Assembly (NCBI GenBank): GCA_028622995.1
Contig: JAJQJQ010000007.1
Coordinates: 3,410,001 to 3,474,000, forward strand
DNA: 64,000 nucleotides
From: Panagrolaimus kolymaensis
Taxonomy: Eukaryota > Nematoda > Chromadorea > Rhabditida > Panagrolaimidae
Reading direction: 5' to 3'
Both the position numbers and the translations under genes were made by a program. Under the pieces are notes generated by a model that had not been told where the DNA came from, ran no database searches, and worked only from the letters and a program-made list of their open reading frames with translations. Shown here one piece after another: positions 1 through 12,432 of the stretch. Numbering within the stretch: position 1 is the stretch's first letter; the number at the start of each line of letters is the position of its first letter.

Positions 1-1026
1 AATTATTCCCAAAACTAGAGAGCCAAGTAAGGAAAAAATAGTTAAAAGCATTTATATATTTTTTTGGCAAAAACTAAAGTTAAAGGATGATGATAAAATG
101 CTTGAATGGTTAAACTTTTTTGTTTCAGTGTAGCGGCGTTTGAGCTACGAAAAATAAAAAGGCTTTAAGCAATCAAATCTTTGGTGTCACATCACAAAAA
201 AAGTAGACAGGTGCATTTCATTTTATGAAAAATGAAATTTGTTTAAAACGAAAAGGCATGTCAAACATATACATAGCAGTAAAAAAAGTAAAATTATGAT
301 TTCGCGTTTATTTTTACGAAGAAATGTGAATCAAATAGAAGTAATGAGAACAGCTGTTGCTTAAAAAGCGTCAAAGTACATTATTAAATGCTTGATCGAA
401 TAATGATGTAAAAGGAAAAGAGAGTTGCAGAAAAAAAATGTTGCAACAACTTCAGCTGAGACAGAAATTAAAAAAATCAATTAATTATGGTTTCTAGCCA
501 TCATTTTTTCATAGCTTAAAGATTTTTTAAACTTTAAGTAATGCCAAAATTTTAAATTAATTGATATTAAATTTTAGTGCCAAAGAAAAAGATAATAAAA
601 ACTTTAAAATATCTACGACCTTTTTTTTATTAATTTTCATAGCGAAAAAATCCAGATTCCTGTATTATCATTACACAATAAACTAAATCATCCATTAACT
701 ACACAATCTCATCCAAATCAAAAGCTACGTCCTTTTTTTACCACGCAATTTCAATTCAATTCAAAAAAATAAACTTTTGAAAAATTATTTTTGCTTCAAT
801 GGACATAACATTTTTTTCTCGTCTATTCCATCCAAAACATTGGCAAAAAAAAGCGTCACCTTCTTTAAGAATGGAATGAAAAAAACTTTATTATTTTTTT
901 TCTCAAAAAAAAAAAGTAAAAATGTAAGACTAAAATAAGCTTAAGAAATGTCCTGCGGAGTTTATTCCCGTTAAATTGGCGACGAAGAAGGTTTTTCATA
1001 AACTTTAAAAAAGTGCGAATGAAAAC
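1..1026. other. AT-rich spacer upstream of the coiled-coil gene
   Basis: No exon, RNA gene or repeat is recognised here. The sequence is made of A and T runs. It probably holds the promoter and 5' untranslated region of the gene that starts at 1027. Confidence 0.5.
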
Positions 1027-4000
1027 ATGATAAAAAGCAGCAACGGCGACAACAACCATGAAGTTGCTGCGCAATTTGTAGCAGAATTGGAAACAACCTT
1101 TAAACTTCCTGTTGTTGAATCTCAAGTTTTAAAAAAGCGCTATGAAAATGTAAGTTTTTTCTCTTCATGTTTTTTTTTTTGAATAAAACACGGAAATGAA
1201 AAGAGTAAAAAAAACTGTTTCCTGAATGTATTCACGAAACACCTTTGTTCCATAAAAAGAAAAAACTTTTAATTTCTTTTATAGCCCAAGAAAACCTTTT
1301 TCATGAAATTTTGGCATAAATAAAAAGAAAGTTTAAAAAAAGAGGACATTTCAATTAGTAATTCCTGTCGCGGAGGATGATGAGAGAAAAAAGAGAAGAG
1401 AAAAGCATTTAACCATGGAATTTAATTTTAAATGGACATGAAAAAAGAGGATTTTGATAAATTTATTTTGTGTTTTCAGCTTCAAAGAATTCACCAGGAA
1501 GTTACAAAACTTGAAGGAAAATATTCAAATTTATTATCACAAAATGCAGCTAATTCAAGTGCAATTCAAGCACTTACTCAACGACGTGATTTTCTTGTTG
1601 TAAGTCTTTTTATATCTAAAAAAAGAAGCCAAAATTGAGAGCACTTTCGTGGATGCAATAATTAATGGCGTCATTTATTATAAAATAAATAATAAGGCTG
1701 CAATGCAAAAATGTTTTAATAATTCCAAAACATCTACAACGCGAAGCTACTTTCTTCTTCAATCTTTGGACGAATAGAAAATTATTTTTGATTAAACTAC
1801 ATTCTCATAATCCCTAAAAAAAACTATAAAAAGGACAAAAATACTACACGCGATTAAAAATCCCGATAATAGTTCCAAGCAAATGTTAAAAAAAGAGACT
1901 TTTTTTAAGCTGATGATATCAAAGCTTTTAAACATAAAATAAATAAGATTAAAGTAAACTGAAAAAGAGAGAGAAAAAAACATAATAAAAATAGCAACAG
2001 TCTCTAAGGAGTAAATTTAGTTTATTTTAAAATACAAAATAGTTCATAGATTCTCATACATATTTCAATTAACGTGTAAATATATAAAGTATTAAAAAAC
2101 ATTTATAATAGAATTATTAAATTTATTTACCAAAAGTTTTGCCCAAAAGTTTAAGCTTTGATTTAATTTGAAAAAATCAAAACAAAAATAAACGCGAAAA
2201 AAAGACTTTAAAAACCTTAAACTTAATTCAACCTCCACAAAAAATGATGTCAATATAAGAAAAGAATTGCAACTAACTTTGTTTGTTGAAAAGTCAAAAA
2301 AGTGTAATGGATTTAAACGTGTGCGTGTATGTAAGATAGCCGGTTTATAAACAGAAATGAAATATATTTAAAAAAGGTGGAGTATTCCAAAGGATTTAAT
2401 ATAAAATTTTTAAAATGAAGACTTTAAACTTTGTCAATAAAATCATTGTTTGCTGAAAATAAACAATCTCAGGAGAATGTGTAAAATGAAAAGCTTGCAT
2501 AATTAAGAAAACTAAAATATCCATAAATATTTTAGAATCTTTACAATTCTTTCATCCAAGGTTCAAAACTCCAGCAAAATGCTTCGATTATTTTTTCAAC
2601 TACCGAAACTAAAATAAAAGATGAAATTATGCAATTAGAAGAAGCCCTTAATAGTCGAGAAGATTATATAAACCGGCTCAAACGCGAAATAGACATTGAA
2701 GAAAGAAAGCTTAAAAATGCACAAGCTAAAGGTAAAAGAGAGCAAAAAAATAATTAATTAATTAAAAATTTAATAATATTGATTTTTAGATGAAGGAAAT
2801 AAAGAAATTATTTATAAAAATGAAATAAATCTAAATGAATTGGAAAACCAACGAGAAGAATTGGAAACAATATTCGAAGCAGATCAAAAAGTTGTAAAGG
2901 TTTGAATTTTAAAATACAACCGTTCTTAATAAAATACCATCCTTTTTTGCCTTTCTATAAGGACAAGATTTTTCTATTTAACGAGTCTTCAAGAAGCAAA
3001 ATAGGCTCAACCAAAACACAGCCCTTCTTCCTATTATTTTCCCTAACATCATCCTTACATACTATTTTACCAAGGCAAATCATTCCAAAAAGGAGAAAAA
3101 AACTAATTAAACCATCTATTTGCCATCCCTATGCTACTTGCCTAAAGTTTAAAGAAATTTTACACACAATTTATAATTAAATTTACCCATCATTACAAAT
3201 TAGATTAAATTTAGTTACATGACTGCTTTAAGAATAAAAAAAACGTAGCGGAAAAAAAATAACGCTAACAAAGGTTTGCATAGCCAAAAGAAAGTTTATT
3301 TTGCGGGACTTTGAGCAGAATTTTCGGAGGTTTGAGTTGCTGATGTTGCTTCAGAAGTTTATTGAATTGTAAGGGTATGAGTTGAGTTGACAATGAAATA
3401 TAAACAGGTAAAGATAATACAAGCGAAGGTTATTAAATTTTCTTGAAGTTCATTGGATAATGAAGTATTTGTTGCCATTATTATCACAAAAGGCACAAAA
3501 TGAAAACAAAATATTGAAGAAGAAAATATAGAGAAAATGAAAAGAAAAATAATTCGCCTGAGTGCAAGAGTCACATAATTTTGCTGATACTATATGCTTG
3601 TTACTAAATTTAGCTCAAACATTGCACTTTTTGGCTTAATTTTTTGATTATAGGGTTCTGTATGAAAAGTAAAAGTACATTTACACAGATAATTTTAAAT
3701 TCCATCAACTTAAAAAATGCAACCACCCAAAAGAATAACTCACAGTCAAATGTTTTTTTTAATTTAGTTAAAAGGCGCTTACAATTTAATATTCAGAAAA
3801 TGGAAGAATACTTTTTTAAAATGACGACAAATTTATTTGAGCTTCAAAGAGAATTTGATAAAAGAACGCTTCATTTAACACATGAAAAAATTGATGATGG
3901 AAATGCTGATGATGAAGGATGTTGCAATGAAAGACTTAATAAAGGATGGCATCGAATTAGTCATATTATGGAAAACATGTTCAAAGATCAGTTAAAATAT

Positions 4001-5885
4001 CTTAAAAGTGGCATTAATGAAAACGTTTGTATTATATTATGGAGTTTAAATAAAATAGGATTTTTTTTCTCGTTTGGTTTTAGAATTTTGAAGAATACAA
4101 ATGGGAGTTAAATGAAAGTGAAAAACAATGGCTTTCACGAGAATTATCAATTCAAAAACAAAAATGTTATGAAAACCAAATGGAATTGAAAACACTCGTT
4201 AATGAAACAAAAGCTTTGACAAAAGAATTTTTAATTGTTATCGAAGAGGTGAGCGAGTGTTTGTTTGATTTGTTTCTATGGCCACTTTAAAAACTAAAAA
4301 ATACCAACAAAAAAAACGAAATCTTAAAATATTTAAACTTTAAACTTTTTTTCAGACTGAAACCCTCTTAAAAAAATATGCAGAAATTGAATGCAAAAAC
4401 ATGACAACAGATTTAAGAAATGCACGACTTCAAATTCTGGCTGCTGCAACCAAATATGAACCGTAATTACTTTCAATTAAAGACAAACCATTAAAAAATG
4501 GATTATAGAGAAACACCAATGTACAAAAAATATTATGAAACAATTGAGGATTCAAAAATGTCATCGGAAAAACCGGAATTTCATGAACTTTATGCTCGAA
4601 AGAAAGCAAATGCCGTAATCGCATTTGAAGAAGCGCAAAAACATGAAAATGAATTACGGAAATATAAAACAAAAATTAGGGTAAATTTTAAATATTTTTC
4701 CATAAATTAAAGTGAAGGGAGAAATAATGGTCGTTTATATTAATTATTTTGTAACCATTTAATGTATCTGTTAATATTAACCATATCTTTTAGAAAGACC
4801 TTTATTGGCTTGATAAAATAAATGACGCTGAACGAATGGCAAAAATAGAAGAATCGATTGAAAAAATGGATCCAAATTTGTTGAAAGAATTTTTGCGCAC
4901 TTTAATTATGGGTGGCAAACCTTCTTCATCCACAGAAAACTCTTTTATTAGTTTGCCAGATATAACCGCAGCTCATCTTACGGATTTCCTTAAAGAAATA
5001 ACATCAATAAGAAACCAAAAATTTGAAATTCATTTGAAAAAATGTCTTCAACTTTATTCATATGATACTAAAAAAATTTCGGATGAAGCCGCAGATCTTG
5101 AAAATGATATTCGAAGCTTAGAAAAAATTATGACGGAGTTGAAAAAGGAAAAAGCAAACGAAAATGACCTTTGTGTTCGATTAGAAGTAAAAATGAAACA
5201 CATCGAAGATGAGATAATCAAAAAGAAGGAAGAAATTAAAGAAGAGACCGGAAAAAATGAAGAAAAATGGTTGATAGAAGTGAGACATCATTTATTTGTA
5301 GAAAAAAAAAATCAGAAAGCAAAGTTTTAATTTTTAGATAGAAGAATTAGAAGAACATCTTGTGCATGTTATTTATGCTCGAGATCAAGCAAGAAATAAA
5401 AAATTAGACATTCAAGAAGCAATACGAGAAGCAAAAATTGAGGAAAATAATTTAAGAAATCGTTTCAATGTTTTTCAATCACTTAAAAAAGCTGAAAAAG
5501 AAAGGAAAAAGGCATTACTAAAAAAATGTTTCAATAAAAGATAAATACCCTAGTTTTTTAGCACCATAAAAATTCCGAGCAACTTTATGAAACAGAGAAA
5601 ACCCGAAATGAAAAAATTATAGTGGAAACTGAAGCGATGGCAAAAATATTAGAAGAAGCTCAAAAGCAAGAAGCAAATTTGGAAAGAGCAATTGAACAAA
5701 GTTTCATTCCAGGTGAGGGAATTGCGGAAGCAAAAGGATATTTTTCTTTCTAAAAATGAAGATTTTCAGAAAAAATTTCTCTATCACAAGAATCTTTAGA
5801 AGCTGAGAAAAGAGAACTTGAAGGAGAGTTAGAATACCTAATTTCGGTGGAACAGAAGCTGCTACTACCAAAGAAAAAGTTGTAA
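1027..5885 (+). CDS. Unrecognised long coiled-coil protein, 12 exons
   Basis: Twelve exons join in frame to give about 737 residues: 1027-1149, 1480-1599, 2536-2731, 2790-2899, 3689-4024, 4084-4248, 4356-4462, 4509-4680, 4794-5279, 5338-5469, 5562-5712 and 5770-5885. The protein is rich in Glu, Lys, Gln and Leu throughout, consistent with an extended coiled coil. No signal peptide, membrane segment or catalytic motif is seen. The family is not recognised; a structural, cytoskeletal or ciliary role would be a guess. The intron at 4463-4508 is only 46 bp and hides an in-frame stop, so reading through it would wrongly split the gene. The introns at 1600-2535 and 2900-3688 are unusually long and could hide further exons. 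The acceptor of exon 5 is the least certain junction. Start chosen as the first ATG in frame with the donor at 1150. Confidence 0.72.
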
Positions 5886-6112
5886 TTATTGATTCATTTT
5901 TTTGATGCCAAAATAAATTAAAAATAAAAATACTTTATTTCGCCTTTTTTGTTGTGTAAATTTTGTGGTTATAACAAAAAATGAGATCAAATTATAATTT
6001 AAGATAAATAAATAATAAACAAGTGAGTAGTTTAAAAAAAATTAAGCACCAGTTTTAATTAATTCGTTAGATTTTTTGTTCGTTTTCTTGTTTGTTATGT
6101 GAATAAGAATGT

Positions 6113-7836
6113 TTATGATTCGGTTGTTAATGGAGCCAATTCGATACCAGCATTTTGATTTTCAGTATTTTTTCCAAAAATAAAGAATCCGAAAAATTGT
6201 TGTGCGCAAATTACTGTAGTTACAATTGAAAGTAAAAACTCAATGCAAGCTAGAGTGATAAGTCCAGCATCAAGCCTATAATCCGTACCGAGTCGTGTCA
6301 TGGATAATCGAAGAGTAGGATCAATGCTTTGTCCACAAAGAATTTGACATTTAGAATTTTTTGGAAGATACGCTGATAATAAATGCCAATCACATTCACC
6401 CCAACATTCGTGCTAAATAATTATTGAGATTTTAAAATTAGTCTTGGAACAATAGGGATGAAAAACTTACATTATAAAAATGAATATCAAAACTGGAAGT
6501 AATAATAACAGTTGGAACAAAAATTACAATAGCATGAAAACCCATAACAAAAAAGGTTATAATTAATCCGCGTCGATGACTTGCAGCACCACAAATTCCA
6601 GCTATTCTAAAAAACAAAAGATGATTCATATAATCCTCTTTTGTTCTATTTTTAAATTACCCCATGAGAAGAAAATAAATTGAACAAGATTCAATGACGC
6701 CATGAAGTCGAACGGTGGAACTACGATGGCTTACAATATCGGCATAAATACTCAAAATAAGCATAGTTAAACCAATAAATATATGACATTTTGATAAACA
6801 CTAAAATTATTTCATTTTAAATAACTCAGAACTTTGTGAAAACTAAAAGAAAATTTCCAAAACTTTGAAGGTTTTTGTAAAACCGATATTTTCTTCAATT
6901 AAAACATTGTCATACTGTTTTAAAATAAGTTTTAAACTTTAAGCCTTCTTTTTGGTTAATGCATTAACTTTAGGAATGAAGCACGTCACATTTTTTGTTT
7001 GACACAAAAAGCAGGACACTCTAAGCGCAAAATATGTTCAGAGCTACAAAGTTATGACAAGAAAGTGACAAAGTATGTAAGAAGTTTTAGAGTTTTAACT
7101 AACATAAAATTTGTACAAAACTTTGCTTTCTTCCTTTTGTTTGAATAAAATTATAATATGTTATAAAAATTGTAATAATAAAAAAAGCGCAACATTTTTG
7201 TAACTCAAATAAAGGTGTGTACCAAGGATAGTCTCTTTTTTTTATGAGAGATATGTCTTGACCGCATTCAAAGTTTTAATATCGAGAAAAACAAAATTAA
7301 TGTTTTGTTTAAAAGCTTTAAAAAATAAATAAAACTCAAAATTATATAAAAGCGTTTTATTTTACAAAAATACAGTATGTCTTTTGATAGCGCGTTTTAA
7401 TTTTTTTAATTGAAAATGATGGAAGTTTAAAATATAAAAAGCTGCCAACAGATGCTAAGATTTTCATAAATAAATTAAAGTTTAAAAAAAAGAATATTTT
7501 AAAGCCACAAGATAAAAAATAGAACTAAATTATCACAAAAATCAAAAATTTGACCTAATTTGATGGCAAAAAAGAAAAGAATATTGGACTCACTTTAAGA
7601 ACATTATGAAGTTTAAGAATTGTTTCAGGCTGAGCCATAATATTGGTAGCGCTGTTATTGAGATTGTCGTAAATCTATAAAATGAGCAATTTTCATTTCA
7701 TAATATTTGTTTTTTTATTTTATAAGCGAAGGTAGCTTTTCACCATTAAGCTCCGCCTTGTAAAATAAGACAGGGAAAACAATCTCACCTTTTTAGTTGG
7801 TGAAGTCGAAGACGACATTGGCAAGGATGTGGCCAT
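6113..7836 (-). CDS. Four-pass integral membrane protein, family not recognised
   Basis: Five exons on the minus strand (7789-7836, 7594-7674, 6661-6800, 6471-6606, 6113-6412) give about 234 residues. Four hydrophobic segments are visible. The first starts CHIFIGLTMLIL, the second contains CSIYFLLMGIAG, the third contains FFVMGFHAIVIFVP, and the fourth follows LDAGLITLACIEF. A long loop between segments three and four carries four or more cysteines (HECWGECDW and CQILCGQ) and is probably extracellular or lumenal with disulfides. The topology resembles tetraspan groups such as MS4A or claudin-like proteins, but no signature settles it. The donor after exon 3 is ATGGG|GT, fixed by reading frame. 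The gene is convergent with the coiled-coil gene, whose stop lies 227 bp away. Confidence 0.72.
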
Positions 7837-9427
7837 TTATTTAGGCAAGAAAACAGCAAACTAAACGGTTGAATTTTTTTTCTCTCACAAATGAGAAAAA
7901 ATAATATTATTTTTTTTACGAGAGAAGTCTCAGCATCAAGATGCGAGTGAGATAGATAGAGATCTCTTTCCTCTTTTGATGATGAGAGGAGGTAGCAATG
8001 AAAGAGGATTACCTTCGCGTGAAAGGTGAGTTGTTAGTCCATTATGTGGATGGAAAAAGATGATCCACAATAGATAGTGGAGAAAAAACAAAAAAGTGTC
8101 TGAAAATTGAATACACTTACACGTAGGTAAAAAAGTTTTTGAAGGACGCGCGATGAAAATGTCCACACAAAAAGGAGGATGACGAAGAGAATAACACTGT
8201 TCAACAATATAATTGCCGCAATTATTCAAACTCAAATAGTTTCAAATGTGTTTTTCCCTTTTTTCATTTTTCAAATTTTCAAAGGCGACAAAAGAAGATT
8301 TGACAGCAGCAGCCTTGAAAAAAAACAAACATTGCAACAATTTTATTCATGGCACAAACATGGAAGTTTTTTTCCTTAGCCCTCTGGCAGTATTACTTCT
8401 TCTCGTTGTTTGCTGCTCCTTTTTTCCTGCAAAAAAAGAGGAACACAAAACTCGAGACAAACATAAAAACGCGTAGTAGCAATAGAGTAAGTCGAAGGAC
8501 TCAATGATGGCGGTCGTCTTCGTCTTCGTTGCGTGTTACACCATTCCAAACAAGGACGTCAACAACATAATGGAAGCAAAAAGGCGGCGATGGTGGGAGC
8601 AAAAAAGATGAAAAGGGGACGCACTCGTCGTTCGTTGTTGTTGCAGCCATTGGCGATGAACATTTTCCCCGACAAACTGTTTGGCTTGCTACTATGTGTT
8701 CTTGCGTCCTCCGTGTCTTATCTCGTATATTCTTATTTTCATCCCTATTGGCGGCGTTGAGCAAGAGAAAGACTTATTTCCGGGAGAGAAATAATTCCCC
8801 CACCACCAAGGACAAGCCCGCCCGTCAATATATTAGAAAATGGCCATGTCTTCTTCTTCCTTCTTTTTTCTCTCTCTTTTGTTGTTGGATAAGATTTTCT
8901 TCGTCTTCAAAAATCTTTTATCTCTAAAAATGAATTTCTTTGTTTTTTTGTTTTGTTGGAAAAGAAAAGTATTGTATTGAATGAAATAAATATTCGCGTG
9001 GTATTTGATGATTCTAAAAAAATTTGAGAAAATAATCATTGGTTATTTTTTTTCGTCATGAGATATCAAATCCAAGGTTATCATGTTTTCGAGAACAAAC
9101 ACTCCATTTTCATTTTTATTTTTTTGCATGGATCTTTGATTATTTCCTTTTGTTTTTTCTAAATTCATATTTTTATCCATTCTTTTTTTTTACCTTCCAA
9201 AAGTACAAAATAAAAAACTAACTACATTTCTCCATAAGTTCCTTGTCCTTCAATTTTACACCTTATTTTCAATCGCGTGCTGCTTTTTTTTCTTCTTCAA
9301 GCTTGTTTGTACTTATCAGTTTCCGACGAAACGTCAAAAAACTTTATTTTTCCCTACTCCATGTCATATTTTTGTGATTGATTTTATTCCATAAATTGTT
9401 GTATGTTCTTATATCTTATGTGTAGTT
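7837..9427. other. Spacer between divergent genes, with a more GC-rich core
   Basis: This region separates the divergent membrane-protein gene and the ArfGAP gene, so both promoters probably lie here. The stretch at about 8360-8870 has more G and C than its surroundings. It has open frames on both strands, but these conflict and show no recognisable protein or convincing splice structure. The rest is pyrimidine- and T-rich. Confidence 0.4.
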
Positions 9428-11095
9428 ATGATCCATCTTCAGATGTCAAGTTCTAATCAACAAAAGAAGAAACAAGATGAACGTAATTCTAAACTTGTTC
9501 GAGAATTAGCAGCTCTTCCAGCAAATAAATATTGTTTTGAATGTGGTCAACGTGGTCCAACATATGTCAATATTACGAATGGGTCATTTTGTTGCATGCA
9601 TTGTTCTGGTTTATTGTAAGTTTGTGTTTGTTTTTTTTATCCAGGATTTATAAAAAATTTATTTCAGGCGAGGATTAAACCCTCCACAGAGAGTGAAATC
9701 AATATCAATGGCCACATTTAGTAATGATGAGATCGAGAAAGTGAAGAGTATGGGGAACGAAGAAAATGCAAAGATTTGGTTAGGTTTGCATGATGGTCCT
9801 GTTAAATTTGATGTAAGATCAGATGAAGCTGTTAAACAACATTTAATTCAGGTATGTTGTCAATTTTAAGCTCGAATAAAAAAATTAAGTTATAGAAATA
9901 TGAAAGAAAACGATGGTATGTTTCTCCGTCAGAAATAGCTGAACAACGTCGACTTTTGGAAGCTCATTCTCGACGTGACTCGTCATCAGGGATTTCAGTA
10001 ACTAGCCATAAATCTAATCAATCAGCACCTGCAAATCTTCAACCAGAAAAGAAAAATGATTTGATGGATATTTTGGGAGGAGATTTAATGTTTCCTGTAA
10101 AAGAAGAACCTGCAAGTACAATACCTTCTGCCATATATACTGCTGCATTTACAAATCGTTCAACAGCTGCTCCTCCGTTATTTCCACCTCTTTCATTTCC
10201 ATCAACAATTCCACTTTCTTCTCATTCAAATACTCCGCAACAGCTTCAATTTGACATTTTTGGTGCTCCTTCTGTGCAGAAAGCTCTATCGCCACCAAAG
10301 ATGCAATCGCTGCCTCAACAACATGATACGATGGATTTGTTTAATGCTCCCTCTGGTATGTTATACATATAAAGTAAAAAAATAAATAACCCTCCTTTTT
10401 AGCACATGGAAATCAACCAAAAGTTCAAGATAATTTTGCTAATTTTGATGCCGCATTCAACAATTTTTCTTTGTCTGACATTAAACCAGTTGCACATGTA
10501 CCATCTCAACAAATATCTAACGGATTTAATGGATTTCCAACAGCTTCTATTCCACCTTCTCAACCGCCATCTGTTCTTGAACCTGTAAATCTTATTCAGC
10601 CATTAGAACATGTAAAAATGGAGCCAAAGAAAGAAGCGAAAAAAGATGACGGTCTTCCTGATTATTCTGCTTTGGAAGCGGTAAGCTTATTAATTTTACA
10701 ACATTTATGGAGCAACCAATAACATTTTTTAGCTGTATAAAGCAGAAGATGAACCAGTGGACTTCTTCGGTTTTGGAAAACCAAACAAAACTGCAAACAA
10801 TGCGTCGACAACTACAATATCATCGTCGGCAACAAATGGTTTCGCTAAAAGTAGTACTGTTGGCAATTTTGGTTATCAATCTCCATTTCCTTCGAACAAT
10901 TTTGCTAATCCTAATGTTTCATCGAATACGGGTCTCACACCCAATTCTTTCTCTTCAATGAATAATTTTCCGCAACCATCATCTGGATTTTCAACAACAT
11001 CTCAAGCTCCTGCACCATGGCTTCCAACAACAAATAATGGAAATGCAACAACAGCAACAGAACCTCCAAGTACAAATTGGAATCCATTTTCATAA
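9428..11095 (+). CDS. AGFG1: AGFG-type ArfGAP with FG/NPF-like tail
   Basis: Five exons (9428-9615, 9668-9851, 9896-10355, 10403-10680, 10733-11095) give about 490 residues. The N-terminus is an ArfGAP zinc finger, CFEC...CMHC with C-x2-C-x16-C-x2-C spacing. It is followed by the arginine-finger region and the RGLNPPQRVKS stretch that is typical of the AGFG (HRB) branch, then KYERKRWYV. The remaining 330 residues are low-complexity Ser, Pro, Asn and Gln with scattered Phe-containing motifs (FDIFG, DFFGFG, NPFS), as in AGFG proteins that bind endocytic EH-domain partners. The expected role is an Arf GTPase-activating or clathrin-adaptor function in endocytosis. A second in-frame ATG at 9443 could also be the start; an acceptor-like TTATGTGTAG sits just upstream of 9428. 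Confidence 0.9.
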
Positions 11096-11513
11096 CTTTT
11101 ATTTGTCATCATTTACTTTCTCTCCTCCTGGTGCTTTTTGTATTTTTATGTTGCAGCACAAATGTTTCCGGGGTGTCCAGAGTGTTGTTTGCTTTGCTAT
11201 CAATACGAGTATTAAAGAGCCGCCCAAACTTATATTTTTGTTTATGTATTTTGCTTATATTATTTATGTATATTAATGCTTATTAATTTTCCCTTAATAG
11301 CCAAAATGGGTATTTTTAACAAATTAATTTAAATTGTATTTTAAGGGCATACCTTTCCTTTGCCATTGAATCTTGTTTTATTTTATAAAATAATTATAAC
11401 ATGTTTGGAAATGAAATAAAATACTGTACAAAGAAAAAATGAAGGAATAAAACATATACAGAAGATTACAAAGATTTGACATCATATATTACAGGCCCGT
11501 GGAAAGAAGAAGA
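11096..11513. other. Short convergent spacer with 3' untranslated regions
   Basis: This stretch holds the tails of the AGFG and FIS1 genes, which face each other. Several AATAAA-type poly(A) signals are present on the plus strand around 11413-11450. Nothing else is seen. Confidence 0.5.
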
Positions 11514-12078
11514 TTAATGACGTCGAGCAATAAAAGTTGCAGCTAAACCAGCGATCAATGCAGCTCCACCACCGAGTCCAAGAATCGTTAAACCAAGGAG
11601 GCCATCACGTTTCATTCGCTTATCTATCAAAGCTTTCAATTCAATTGCTTGACGATTATTACTTTCTGCATTTAGAAGTAATTGAATATAAGTAAGAGCC
11701 CGATCATAATCCTAAAAAAAGAGAAAAATTTATTAAGCAAATTCATCAAAAATAATAACCAACTTTTAATCTTGTATGAGCAATGGCCAAATAGTAAACG
11801 TAATCTCGTTTTGGAATATCTTCTGTTCCACGTTTTAGTAAACCTTCAAGGATCATAATTCCAGTTTTGACATCTTCTTGATTAGATCGAATTAAGCAAT
11901 GAGCATAGGTGAAAGCAGCTAGAGCGCTTGGTAATCCACGTTTAGCTTGGTCTTGATAAGATTTGCATGCTCTCTAAAAAAAATAAACCGATTTACAAGA
12001 CTCCGATGGTTTCCAAAAAAAACTTACTTCAAGGTCAGCAGAATCAACACCTTCATCGACGATAGCTCCAATATCCAT
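11514..12078 (-). CDS. FIS1: Mitochondrial fission protein FIS1
   Basis: Three minus-strand exons (12028-12078, 11764-11973, 11514-11711) give 152 residues, the usual length of the family. The tetratricopeptide-like core is recognisable. It contains CLIRS, then GIMILEGLL, then YYLAIAHTRLKDYDRAL. The end of the protein, KRMKRDGLLGLTILG, leads into a Gly/Ala-rich membrane anchor and a short basic tail, ARRH. FIS1 is anchored by this C-terminus in the outer membranes of mitochondria and peroxisomes, where it recruits fission factors. The ATG at 12078 opens a short first exon, MDIGAIVDEGVDSADLE, with a good GTAAG donor. The gene diverges from the CENP-A-like gene, with 354 bp between the start codons. 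Confidence 0.93.
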
Positions 12079-12432
12079 AATTCAATAAAAGTGATGATGA
12101 AGAAAAAAAGTTAATGAGTGACTGATACGAAACAATAAAGATGATTCAATATTTATAGGTATTGTCGTTGGTTTATTTCTTTCGCTGACGTTGAATTTCA
12201 ACAAAAAAATATTTCATGCACGGGCATCATTTTTCGTTATGAGAAATTCCAACATTTATTATCATATGATTTCAAAATTATTTGAAATTTTTATTACTTT
12301 TTTTTTCTCAGCTCAATATCAATTAGCTTATTTGTTAAATTACTGCAAATTTATTCATAACATCTTTTGAATTGATTTGATGATCTTTTAGCTCATTTTT
12401 ACATTATCCTGAACTTGGTATAAAGCTTTAAA
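12079..12432. promoter_or_regulatory. Shared divergent promoter region of FIS1 and the CENP-A-like gene
   Basis: The two genes point away from each other over 354 bp of AT-rich DNA. An acceptor-like GATCTTTTAG ends near 12391, about 40 bp before the histone start codon, and may be a spliced-leader trans-splice site. No specific factor-binding motif is identified. Confidence 0.4.

Noticed and set aside
4463..4500. In-frame stop suggesting two separate coiled-coil genes
   Set aside because: A 46-bp GT-AG intron at 4463-4508 removes the stop and restores the frame exactly (Pro codon split), so one gene is the better model.
7936..8927. Multiple 66-99 codon open frames on both strands
   Set aside because: They conflict with one another and no protein family or splice-consistent model emerged; kept only as a composition note.
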